DNA from: Pseudomonadota bacterium
GTDB lineage: Bacteria; Pseudomonadota; Gammaproteobacteria; Xanthomonadales; Xanthomonadaceae
Assembly: GCA_023438325.1 (NCBI GenBank)
Contig: JAEXRB010000238.1
Location: 1 to 7,746, forward strand
Direction of reading: 5' to 3'
DNA: 7,746 nt
Both the position numbers and the translations under genes were made by a program. This document shows, piece by piece, positions 1-5,962 of the stretch. Positions within the stretch are counted from its first letter, which is position 1. Every line of letters starts with the position of its first letter. Below the pieces are notes generated by a model. The model ran no database searches. It was not told the origin of the DNA and worked only from the letters and a program-made list of their open reading frames with translations.

Positions 1-933
1 GCTGCCGCTGTGGCGCGCGCGCGCCAGCTCGTCGGAAGGCAGGGCGAAGTGGTCCATGCCGATGTGTTCGTAACCGGCAGCCGTGAGTTTTTCGATGGCC
101 AGGCGCAGCAGCGCCAGTCGCACCGACGCCGGCGGCAGGTCTTCTGCCTTGAGCTGGATCTGGGCGCGGAACAGTTCGGGCAGGTGGGCGTAGCCGTAGA
201 TCGCCAGCCGATCCGGGCGCACGCGCAGCACGGTGTCCAGGGTGCGGGCGAACCCTTCGACGTTCTGTTTCGGCAGGCCGTAGATCAAATCCACGTTGAT
301 CGATCGCAGGCCGTGGGCTCGGCAAGCCTCGATGATGCCCAGCGTCTGTTCCACGCTCTGGATGCGGTTCACCGCCTCCTGCACCACCGGATCGAAATCC
401 TGCACGCCGAGGCTGGCGCGGTTGAAACCGAGCGCGGCGAGCTGGCCGATGTCTTCTGGTGTGACGAAACGCGGATCCAGCTCGATGGAGAAGTCACGGT
501 CTGCCGCCGCGCTGAAGCGGAAGTGACGGCGCAGGGCATCCAGCATCCGGCCGATCTGCGCCGGCGACAGGAAGTTCGGCGTACCGCCGCCCAGATGCAA
601 CTGGATCACTTCGCGATCGTGGTCGAACAGCGGGCCGATGCGTTCGATTTCCTGATCCAGCGTTTCCAGATACCGCTCGCCACGGCTGTGGTCGCGGGTG
701 ATGATGCGGTTGCAGCCGCAGTAGAAACACGGGCTTTCGCAAAATGGTACGTGCACGTAGAGCGAGAGCCGGTTGGGCACCGGATTTTCGTTGCTGCGCA
801 CGATCTGGTCGCGCAGCGCGCGATCATCGAAACCTTCGTGAAAACGCGGGGCCGCCGGATAGGAGGTGTAGCGCGGGCCGGGACGGTCGTAGCGCTGCAA
901 CAAGGCATCGTCAAAAGCAGGAGGCAGAATCAT
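1..933 (-). CDS. hemN: Oxygen-independent coproporphyrinogen III oxidase HemN (C-terminus beyond left edge)
   Basis: Radical-SAM enzyme that oxidatively decarboxylates coproporphyrinogen III to protoporphyrinogen IX without oxygen; cytoplasmic haem synthesis. The visible 311 residues begin MILPPAFDDALLQRYD, followed by GPRYTSYP (residues 19-26), which matches the HemN N-terminus. The SAM/[4Fe-4S] motif is CESPCFYCGC, with Cys65, Cys69, Cys72 and Cys74 and the preceding Tyr59 of YVHVPF. The SAM-binding glycine motif HLGGGTPN lies near 113-120. E. coli HemN is about 457 residues, so roughly 145 C-terminal residues lie outside the window. The RYTSYP block and CxxxCxYCxC spacing distinguish true HemN from HemW/YggW. 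The ATG at 933 is chosen because it gives the family's usual N-terminal length. No clear Shine-Dalgarno precedes it. It is divergent from pgk, with an Fnr-type box 36 bases upstream. Confidence 0.95.
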   Translation of the reverse strand, partial: MILPPAFDDALLQRYDRPGPRYTSYPAAPRFHEGFDDRALRDQIVRSNENPVPNRLSLYVHVPFCESPCFYCGCNRIITRDHSRGERYLETLDQEIERIGPLFDHDREVIQLHLGGGTPNFLSPAQIGRMLDALRRHFRFSAAADRDFSIELDPRFVTPEDIGQLAALGFNRASLGVQDFDPVVQEAVNRIQSVEQTLGIIEACRAHGLRSINVDLIYGLPKQNVEGFARTLDTVLRVRPDRLAIYGYAHLPELFRAQIQLKAEDLPPASVRLALLRLAIEKLTAAGYEHIGMDHFALPSDELARARHSGS

Positions 934-968
934 GGTGCGCAGTCTGCCGGTAGTGGCGGGCGGGTGCT

Positions 969-982
969 TTGATGCGGATCAA
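969..982. promoter_or_regulatory. Fnr/Anr-type binding site between hemN and pgk
   Basis: The sequence TTGATGCGGATCAA is a perfect match to the Fnr/Anr consensus TTGAT-N4-ATCAA. Its centre is about 42 bases upstream of the hemN start and about 73 bases upstream of the pgk start. Oxygen-sensing Fnr-family activators control hemN in several gammaproteobacteria, so hemN is the likelier target. For the pgk promoter proposed below, the site would centre near -48, a less standard activating position. The match is seen directly; which regulator binds is inferred. Confidence 0.75.
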
Positions 983-988
983 AGCGCG

Positions 989-1017
989 GTGACGGCCATT
1001 CACCAATCGGGGACAAT
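989..1017 (+). promoter_or_regulatory. Candidate sigma70 promoter of pgk
   Basis: A -35-like GTGACG (989-994, 4 of 6 matches) and a -10-like GACAAT (1012-1017, 4 of 6 matches) are separated by exactly 17 bases. Transcription would start near 1024 and give a leader of about 25 bases carrying the pgk ribosome-binding site (GGAG at 1037-1040). Moderate match, no experimental support. Confidence 0.4.
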
Positions 1018-1048
1018 GGCGGTTTTCCCCGGCGACGGAGCTTTCCCG

Positions 1049-2224
1049 ATGGCTATTTTGCGCATGTCCGACCTTGATCTTTCCGGCAAGCGGGTGTTGA
1101 TCCGCGAGGATCTGAACGTGCCGGTGGCCGACGGCAAGGTGACGTCCGAGCAACGCATCCTTGCCGCGCTGCCAACCCTGCGCGCCGCGCTGGATCAGAA
1201 CGCCGCGGTGATGGTCACCTCGCATCTGGGCCGACCCAAGGAGGGCGTCTTTTCCGAAGCCGATTCACTGGCACCGGTGGCGCAACGCCTGTCCGAACTG
1301 CTCGGCCGCCCGGTGCCGCTCAAGCGTGATTGGGTGGATGGCGTGGAGGTCGCGCCCGGCGACATCGTGCTGCTGGAAAACTGCCGCATGAACGTGGGCG
1401 AGGGCCAGGACGATGCCGCGCTGGCGGCCAGGTACGCGGCACTGTGCGATGTCTACGTGATGGACGCCTTCGGCACCGCGCATCGTGCTCAGGCATCCAC
1501 CCACGGTGTGATCCGCGCTGCGAAAATCGCATGCGGCGGCCCGCTCCTGATGGCCGAACTGGATGCACTGGCCCGCGCGCTGGAAGCACCCACCCGGCCC
1601 TTGCTGGCGATCGTCGCCGGCTCCAAGGTTTCCACCAAACTCGAACTGCTGGGCAGCCTGCTGGAAAAGGTCGATGGCCTGAGCGTCGGCGGCGGCATCG
1701 CCAACACCTATCTGGCGGCCCGCGGTTTTCCCATCGGCAAGTCGCTGGTCGAAACCGACCTCATCGACACCGCCCGCGCGATTCTCGACAAGGCCGCCGC
1801 ACGCGGCACCCAGATTCCGTTGCCGAGCGACGTGGTGGTGGCTCCCGCCTTCGCTGCCGATGCACCGGCCACGGTGAAATCGGTCGGCGACGTGAGCGCC
1901 GAAGACATGATTCTGGACATCGGCCCCGTCACCGCTGCCGCGTATGCCACACGCATTGCGCAAGCCGGCACGGTGCTATGGAACGGCCCGGTCGGCGTGT
2001 TCGAGTTCGACGCCTTCGGCGCCGGCACGCGCGCCGTGGCGCAAGCCATCGCGGCATCGCCGGCATTTTCCATCGCCGGCGGTGGCGACACCCTCGCGGC
2101 CATCGACAAGTACGGCGTGGCCGACGGCGTTTCCTACATCTCCACCGGCGGCGGCGCGTTTCTGGAATTTTGCGAGGGCAAGACCTTGCCAGCGGTGGCG
2201 GCCTTGCTCGAACGCGGCGCATGA
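1049..2224 (+). CDS. pgk: Phosphoglycerate kinase
   Basis: Glycolytic and gluconeogenic enzyme interconverting 1,3-bisphosphoglycerate plus ADP with 3-phosphoglycerate plus ATP; cytoplasmic monomer. The 391-residue product compares with 387 in E. coli. Signatures in order: REDLNVP (19-25) and SHLGRPKEG (58-66) for 3-phosphoglycerate binding, the DAFGTAHRA stretch, VAGSKVSTKL at the hinge/nucleotide side, WNGPVGVFE (311-319), GGGDT (344-348) and STGGGAFLEF near the C-terminus. The ATG at 1049 is preferred: its N-terminus MAILRMSDLDL parallels E. coli MSVIKMTDLDL, and GGAG sits 8 bases upstream. The frame stays open further upstream to 932, but that part overlaps the hemN promoter and resembles no Pgk. 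The stop overlaps the next gene's ATG, suggesting translational coupling. Confidence 0.97.
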   Translation: MAILRMSDLDLSGKRVLIREDLNVPVADGKVTSEQRILAALPTLRAALDQNAAVMVTSHLGRPKEGVFSEADSLAPVAQRLSELLGRPVPLKRDWVDGVEVAPGDIVLLENCRMNVGEGQDDAALAARYAALCDVYVMDAFGTAHRAQASTHGVIRAAKIACGGPLLMAELDALARALEAPTRPLLAIVAGSKVSTKLELLGSLLEKVDGLSVGGGIANTYLAARGFPIGKSLVETDLIDTARAILDKAAARGTQIPLPSDVVVAPAFAADAPATVKSVGDVSAEDMILDIGPVTAAAYATRIAQAGTVLWNGPVGVFEFDAFGAGTRAVAQAIAASPAFSIAGGGDTLAAIDKYGVADGVSYISTGGGAFLEFCEGKTLPAVAALLERGA

Positions 2225-2856
2225 AGCCCTGGGTTTTCCTCGACCTGGACGGCACCCTGATCGATTCAGCCGTCGGCATCACCCGCAGCATCGCCTACGC
2301 ACTGGAAAAAGTCGGCCACGCGCCTTTGCCCCAAGCGCAGTTGCTGGGCTGGATTGGCCCCGCGCTGCGCACCAGTTTCGCGCCGCTGCTCGGTGATGCG
2401 GCGCGGGTGGAACAGGCCGTGGCGGCCTATCTGGAGCGCTTCGAGCAACTGGGCTGGCGTGAACACAGCATCTATCCCGGCATCGAAACCGCACTGACGG
2501 CCCTGCATGACCAAGGCGCGCGGCTGTGCCTGGTCACGGCAAAAAACGAGCCGCACGCACGTCGCATCCTCGCGCATGCGCCGTTCGGCGATCTGTTCGA
2601 TGAAATCGTCGGCGCCACGCTGGATGGCAGCCGCAGCCACAAGCCGCAACTGGTGGCCGAAGCCCTGCATCGCACCGGCGCCGCACCTGATGACGCGGTG
2701 ATGGTCGGCGACCGCCATTTCGACATCGAAGGCGCACACCACCACGGCATGGATTCTGCCGGCGTGCTCTGGGGTTTCGGCAGCGAGGCCGAACTGCGCG
2801 CCGCCGGCGCCGGACGCTTGCTGAAATCCCCGTGGGAACTTGCTGAATGGGGATGA
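2221..2856 (+). CDS. HAD-superfamily phosphatase (phosphoglycolate phosphatase-like)
   Basis: A 211-residue haloacid-dehalogenase-type phosphohydrolase. Motif I is DLDGT (nucleophile Asp8, acid/base Asp10), motif II is Thr106 in LVTAKN, motif III is Lys141 in SHKPQ, and motif IV is VGDRHFD (Asp164, Asp168). The stretch between motifs I and II, about residues 15-90, is helical in character and fits a C1 cap, as in the Gph/PpaX group. All catalytic residues are present, so it should be active, probably cytoplasmic and Mg-dependent. The substrate cannot be read from sequence; phosphoglycolate or other small phosphate esters are possible. The start ATG overlaps the pgk stop (ATGA) and has no other clear ribosome-binding site, which suggests coupled translation and a role near lower glycolysis. 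Confidence 0.85.
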   Translation: MKPWVFLDLDGTLIDSAVGITRSIAYALEKVGHAPLPQAQLLGWIGPALRTSFAPLLGDAARVEQAVAAYLERFEQLGWREHSIYPGIETALTALHDQGARLCLVTAKNEPHARRILAHAPFGDLFDEIVGATLDGSRSHKPQLVAEALHRTGAAPDDAVMVGDRHFDIEGAHHHGMDSAGVLWGFGSEAELRAAGAGRLLKSPWELAEWG

Positions 2857-2858
2857 TG

Positions 2859-2887
2859 TTGACATCAATTCTCATTTGCACCAAGAT
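2859..2887 (+). promoter_or_regulatory. bfd promoter with embedded Fur-like box
   Basis: A perfect -35 TTGACA (2859-2864) is followed after 17 bases by a weak -10 CAAGAT (2882-2887, 3 of 6). Between and overlapping them, GACATCAATTCTCATTTGC (2861-2879) matches the 19-base Fur consensus GATAATGATAATCATTATC at 11 of 19 positions and contains the characteristic TCTCATT half. A repressor here would cover the polymerase site. Fur repression of bfd under iron-replete conditions is known in E. coli and Pseudomonas; its operation here is inferred. Confidence 0.55.
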
Positions 2888-2920
2888 GCCGCCATTCTCC
2901 CTCGTGAGGAATCGCGCGCC

Positions 2921-3118
2921 ATGTACGTCTGCATTTGCAATGGCATCACCGACCGGGATGTTCGCGATGCCGTGCGTGCCGGCGCCCGCGATCTGGCACA
3001 GCTCTCGGCCATGACCGGCTGTTCCACCGTCTGCGGAAGCTGCGGCGATCTGGCCATGGACATCCTGCGCGAAACCGAACGCGAAGCCTTCCCGCTGCCC
3101 GTGCTGGCAGCCGCCTGA
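2921..3118 (+). CDS. bfd: Bacterioferritin-associated ferredoxin Bfd
   Basis: Small [2Fe-2S] protein that docks on bacterioferritin and passes electrons to its haem, reducing stored Fe(III) and releasing iron into the cytoplasm. The product is 65 residues, close to the 64 of E. coli Bfd. The four cluster ligands have the family spacing: Cys4 and Cys6 (MYVCICNGIT) then Cys38 and Cys41 (TVCGSC). Tyr2, important for docking in Pseudomonas, is present, and position 5 is Ile instead of Leu. There is a fifth cysteine, Cys34, not among the four usual ligands. The start at 2921 matches the family's MYVC beginning and has GAGGA (2906-2910) upstream; an in-frame ATG at 2840 lies inside the preceding gene and promoter. 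Likely iron-repressed through the Fur-like box upstream. It is the electron link between fpr and bfr nearby. Confidence 0.95.
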   Translation: MYVCICNGITDRDVRDAVRAGARDLAQLSAMTGCSTVCGSCGDLAMDILRETEREAFPLPVLAAA

Positions 3119-3167
3119 GGCGACCTCCGGCAGCTACCTGCCCGCCATCACGCCGATTTTTGGCGCT

Positions 3168-3196
3168 TTGACCTGCGCTCTCCTACCATCAAGACT
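3168..3196 (+). promoter_or_regulatory. Candidate promoter of the pirin gene
   Basis: TTGACC (3168-3173, 5 of 6) and AAGACT (3191-3196, 3 of 6) are separated by 17 bases, about 20 bases before the pirin start. Just upstream, 3151-3165 reads CGCCGATTTTTGGCG, a short inverted repeat that could be an operator or a weak hairpin. The -10 is poor, so read-through from bfd is an alternative. Confidence 0.3.
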
Positions 3197-3217
3197 TTGT
3201 CCTGACAGGAGCCGCAC

Positions 3218-4090
3218 ATGTCGATCCTCATGCTTTCCGGTCGTCGTGCCGATCTGGGCCACGGACTGATCGTGCAGCGCCTGCTGCCGCATCGCGAACG
3301 CCGCATGGTCGGCCCCTTCGTGTTCTACGACCATGCCGGCCCTGTGGTTTTGCCCGAAGATACCGGCAGAAAGGCCGACGTCAGGCCGCATCCACACATC
3401 GGGCTGGCCACGGTCAGCTATCTGCTCAGTGGCCGGATCACGCATCGTGACAGCCTTGGGTTTGAACAGGACATCGTCCCTGGCGACGTCAACTGGATGA
3501 CCGCCGGGCGCGGCATCAGTCATTCCGAGCGCTTCGAATCCAGTGAGGCATTCCATGCGCCGGGGCTGGAGCTGCTGCAATCCTGGTTGGCGCTGCCGGA
3601 AGCCGATGAGGAAATCGCGCCGGCCTTCGATCACTACGCCGCCCAGCAGTTGCCGCAAGCCCACGACGATGGCCGCTGGCTGCGCGTGATCGCCGGCTCC
3701 GCCTACGGCCTGACCAGCCCGGTGAAAACCCGTTCGCCGCTGTTTTACATCCACATGGTTCTGGACGATGGCGCCCGCTTCACGTTGCCGGAAGGCTATT
3801 TGGAACGCGCCTTCTACGTGGTGCGCGGCGAGGTGGAGTGCGATGGCCAGCGCATCGGAACCGGACACCTGGTGGTGGTGCCTGAAAACGCCGCACCGCG
3901 CCTTCGCGCCATCGGCCAGGCCGTGGTGATGCTGCTGGGTGGCGAGCCGCTGGGCAACCGCTACTTGTGGTGGAACTTCGTGTCGTCCTCGCGCGAGCGC
4001 ATCGAGCAGGCCAAGGCCGACTGGCTGGCCGGGCGCATCATGCTGCCGCCCAACGACAACACCGAGTTCATTCCCCTGCCGGACAAATGA
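3218..4090 (+). CDS. Pirin-family bicupin iron protein
   Basis: A 290-residue pirin-like protein of the cupin superfamily. The N-terminal cupin holds the complete metal site known from human pirin: His58 and His60 in RPHPHIG, then His102 and Glu104 in GRGISHSE. The second cupin runs from about residue 160 to 250 (FTLPEGYLERAFYVVRGE onward), and the tail NDNTEFIPLPD is typical. Bacterial pirins are cytoplasmic; some have quercetin 2,3-dioxygenase activity and others act through protein contacts, so the role here is not fixed by sequence. The start has AGGAG (3207-3211) 6 bases upstream. It lies between bfd and bfr, two iron-storage genes on the same strand, with gaps of about 99 and 85 bases. 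That suggests a link to iron or redox state, but this is inference. Confidence 0.9.
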   Translation: MSILMLSGRRADLGHGLIVQRLLPHRERRMVGPFVFYDHAGPVVLPEDTGRKADVRPHPHIGLATVSYLLSGRITHRDSLGFEQDIVPGDVNWMTAGRGISHSERFESSEAFHAPGLELLQSWLALPEADEEIAPAFDHYAAQQLPQAHDDGRWLRVIAGSAYGLTSPVKTRSPLFYIHMVLDDGARFTLPEGYLERAFYVVRGEVECDGQRIGTGHLVVVPENAAPRLRAIGQAVVMLLGGEPLGNRYLWWNFVSSSRERIEQAKADWLAGRIMLPPNDNTEFIPLPDK

Positions 4091-4175
4091 CAGCGTAAAC
4101 ACGATCGATTCGCGCTACGTCACCCCCTCGTCGAACTCGCTAGGCTGCACGGCTGAAGCGATACGGAGACTTCCC

Positions 4176-4646
4176 ATGAAAGGCGACAGCCAGATCACCG
4201 CACATCTGAACAAGGCGCTGTTCCATCAGCTCACCGCGATCAACCAGTTCTTCCTGCATGCCCGCATGTTCGGCCACTGGGGGCTGGAAGAACTCAACGA
4301 GCACGATTACCGCCAGTCGATCCGCGAGATGAAGCAGGCCGACAAGCTGATCGAGCGCATCCTGTTCCTCGAAGGCCTGCCCAATCTGCAAAACCTCGGC
4401 AAACTGCTGATCGGCGAGGCACCGAAGGAATGCCTGGAATGCGATCTGCGTCTCCAGCAAGGCACCATGGCGCACCTGCGTGAAGCCATTGCGTATTGCG
4501 AGCAAGCCGCCGATTACGTTTCGCGCGACCTGTTGGTATCGATGCTGGAAGCCGAAGAAGAACACGTCGACTGGCTCGAAACCCAGCTCGACCTGATCGA
4601 ACGCCTCGGTCTGGAAATCTATCTGCAGGCACAACTGCGCGATTGA
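4176..4646 (+). CDS. bfr: Bacterioferritin subunit with degenerate ferroxidase centre
   Basis: A 156-residue subunit aligning without gaps to E. coli Bfr (158 residues) over almost its whole length, with shared blocks such as IERILFLEGLPNLQ and LREAI. Bacterioferritin forms a 24-subunit cage storing ferric mineral, with haem at two-fold interfaces. The haem ligand Met52 is present. Of the six ferroxidase ligands, Glu51, Glu127 and His130 remain, while Glu18, His54 and Glu94 are all Gln. Tyr25 is Phe, and inner-surface ligands His46 and Asp50 are both Arg. Leu68, Pro69, Glu81 and Glu85, near the Bfd-docking surface in Pseudomonas BfrB, are kept. It should bind haem and accept electrons but oxidise Fe(II) poorly alone, so a ferroxidase-competent partner is expected elsewhere. 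GGAG (4165-4168) precedes the ATG; no convincing promoter was found in the 85-base gap. Confidence 0.95.
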   Translation: MKGDSQITAHLNKALFHQLTAINQFFLHARMFGHWGLEELNEHDYRQSIREMKQADKLIERILFLEGLPNLQNLGKLLIGEAPKECLECDLRLQQGTMAHLREAIAYCEQAADYVSRDLLVSMLEAEEEHVDWLETQLDLIERLGLEIYLQAQLRD

Positions 4647-4706
4647 ACCGCAGGATTTGCACAGCCGCGGATTGATCGGGCGCAATGCTGCCGCGCATGT
4701 GCCCAT

Positions 4707-4712
4707 TACAAT
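4707..4712 (+). promoter_or_regulatory. Candidate -10 element for fpr
   Basis: TACAAT matches the -10 consensus at 5 of 6 positions, but no good -35 lies 16-18 bases upstream, so activation by a regulator would be needed. Transcription would begin near 4719, inside the hairpin that ends the bfr transcript. The fpr message would thus lack the outer 5' arm of that hairpin. Confidence 0.35.
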
Positions 4713-4713
4713 G

Positions 4714-4746
4714 AGAGGTCCGGCATCGCGTGCCGGGCCTCTTTTT
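4714..4746 (+). terminator. Intrinsic terminator after bfr
   Basis: A 12-pair stem joins 4714-4725 (AGAGGTCCGGCA) to 4731-4742 (TGCCGGGCCTCT), with one T.G wobble, a 5-base loop TCGCG, and a run of T to 4746. Flanking CAATG (4709-4713) and CATTG (4747-4751) are also complementary. It should end transcripts coming from bfr. It lies only 17 bases before the fpr start codon, so it also occupies the fpr leader. Confidence 0.85.
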
Positions 4747-4763
4747 CATTGTCAGGATGTCCC

Positions 4764-5540
4764 ATGTCCGCGTTCGACGTCGAACACGTGCTTTCGGTCC
4801 ACCACTGGACCCGCGATTACTTCAGCTTCCGCACCACGCGCGGTGCCGGCCTGCGTTTCGAGAACGGCCAATTCGTGATGATCGGCCTGCCGGTGGACGG
4901 CAAGCCCTTGATGCGCGCGTATTCGGTCGCCAGCGCCAACTGGGAAGAGGAAATGGAATTTTTCTCGATCAAAGTGCAGAACGGCCCACTCACCTCGCGC
5001 CTGCAACACCTCAAGGCAGGCGATGAAATCCTCGTCGGTCGCAAGCCCACCGGCACGCTGTTGATCTCCGACCTGCATCCGGGCCGCAACCTGTATCTGC
5101 TCGCCACCGGCACCGGGCTGGCACCGTTCCTGTCGATCATCAAGGATCCAGATACCTACGAGCGCTTCGAAAAGGTCATCGTCACCCACGGCGTGCGCAG
5201 CGTGTCCGATCTGGCCTACCGCGACCACATCACCAAGGAACTGCCGCAACACGAGTATCTGGGCGAGATGATCTCGCGCCAGCTGCTCTATTACCCTGCG
5301 GTCACGCGCGAGACATTCGAGCACCAGGGCCGGCTCACCGACCTGATGGACAGCGGCCGCATGATGCAGGATCTGGGCATCGATGCACTCGATCCAGCGC
5401 ACGATCGCGCCATGATCTGCGGCAGCCCGCAGATGCTGGCCGATTTCCGCAGGATCCTGGATGACCGCGGCTTCAAGGCCGCACCACGCATCGGCACACC
5501 GGGTGAGTACGTGTTCGAGCGGGCCTTCGTGGAGAAGTAG
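4764..5540 (+). CDS. fpr: Ferredoxin/flavodoxin-NADP+ reductase Fpr
   Basis: FAD enzyme moving electrons between NADPH and ferredoxin or flavodoxin in the cytoplasm. In Pseudomonas its homologue reduces Bfd, which in turn reduces bacterioferritin haem. The 258-residue product equals P. aeruginosa Fpr in length and shares long stretches, e.g. RFENGQFVMIGL and IKVQNGPLTSRLQHL. The flavin motif RAYS is at 51-54, the nucleotide-binding GTGLAP at 116-121, and a CGSPQM motif of the NADP domain lies near 220. The C-terminus AFVEK marks the Pseudomonas/Azotobacter bacterial subclass rather than the E. coli type ending in Trp. The ATG at 4764 has AGGA (4754-4757) 6 bases upstream; an in-frame TTG at 4749 is not needed. 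A terminator precedes it, suggesting independent expression from bfr. Confidence 0.96.
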   Translation: MSAFDVEHVLSVHHWTRDYFSFRTTRGAGLRFENGQFVMIGLPVDGKPLMRAYSVASANWEEEMEFFSIKVQNGPLTSRLQHLKAGDEILVGRKPTGTLLISDLHPGRNLYLLATGTGLAPFLSIIKDPDTYERFEKVIVTHGVRSVSDLAYRDHITKELPQHEYLGEMISRQLLYYPAVTRETFEHQGRLTDLMDSGRMMQDLGIDALDPAHDRAMICGSPQMLADFRRILDDRGFKAAPRIGTPGEYVFERAFVEK

Positions 5541-5557
5541 GCGCGCGCTGCGCCTAC
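5537..5557. terminator. Shared hairpin spanning the convergent fpr and DUF779 stop codons
   Basis: A perfect 8-pair inverted repeat, GTAGGCGC (5537-5544) and GCGCCTAC (5550-5557), with a 5-base loop. Each arm contains a TAG: fpr's at 5538-5540 on the plus strand and the DUF779 gene's at 5556-5554 on the minus strand. No strong T run follows on either strand, so it is a weak bidirectional terminator or a 3'-end protecting hairpin. Confidence 0.55.
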
Positions 5558-5934
5558 ACTTTCCCTGCGACCTGCAACGCGGCGTATTCCTCGTCGGTGA
5601 ACAGGCGCGAGCGCACCAGAAAGCGCACGCCTTCGCCGTTTTCCAGCGAAAACATGCCGCCCCGGCCTTCCACCACGTCGATGATGAGCTGGGTGTGCTT
5701 CCAGTACTCGAACTGCGAAGGGCTGATGAAGAACTCGGCCCCGCCGATTTCGCCGAGCTTCACGTCCCGCTCGCCCACGATGAAATCACTCACGGGGTAG
5801 CACATCGGCGAGGAACCATCGCAGCAACCACCGGACTGATGGAACAGCAGCGCGCCGTGCTTGGTGCGCAGGCGCTCGATCAGATCCAGTGCTGCGGGGG
5901 TGGCGAGCACTTGTTCGGGTAGCGATTCATTCAT
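5554..5934 (-). CDS. DUF779 family protein
   Basis: A 126-residue cytoplasmic-looking protein with no signal peptide or membrane segment. It belongs to DUF779, recognised by the motif HQSGGCCDGSSPMC (residues 32-45), which contributes His32, Cys37, Cys38 and Cys45 and could bind a metal or be redox active. Further typical stretches are EFFISPSQFEYWKHTQL and the C-terminal RFLVRSRLF. The biochemical function of the family is unknown; elsewhere its genes often sit beside NAD-dependent aldehyde dehydrogenases such as exaC/acoD. Here it lies 28 bases downstream of a TonB-dependent receptor on the same strand, which suggests one operon. The start at 5934 is chosen because AGGTG lies about 5 bases upstream; a longer frame to 6033 would overlap the receptor's end. 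It converges on fpr with a 13-base gap. Confidence 0.85.
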   Translation of the reverse strand: MNESLPEQVLATPAALDLIERLRTKHGALLFHQSGGCCDGSSPMCYPVSDFIVGERDVKLGEIGGAEFFISPSQFEYWKHTQLIIDVVEGRGGMFSLENGEGVRFLVRSRLFTDEEYAALQVAGKV

Positions 5935-5962
5935 GGCGCACCTGTGTCGCTGAAAGTCGAGG

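Noticed and set aside
10..972. 320-residue plus-strand open frame at the left edge
   Set aside because: It is antisense to hemN, whose radical-SAM motif on the minus strand is unmistakable.
932..1048. N-terminal extension of Pgk upstream of 1049
   Set aside because: It overlaps the Fnr box and candidate promoter, resembles no Pgk N-terminus, and the 1049 start has a good ribosome-binding site.
1265..1963. 232-residue minus-strand open frame inside pgk
   Set aside because: It is a shadow of pgk codons, without recognisable domains.
2840..2920. N-terminal extension of Bfd from an upstream ATG at 2840
   Set aside because: It would overlap the phosphatase end and the promoter/Fur-like box, and known Bfd proteins begin at the MYVC methionine at 2921.
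3134..4102. 322-residue minus-strand open frame opposite the pirin gene
   Set aside because: It is a shadow of a well-recognised pirin with intact metal ligands; no family motif and no ribosome-binding site was seen.
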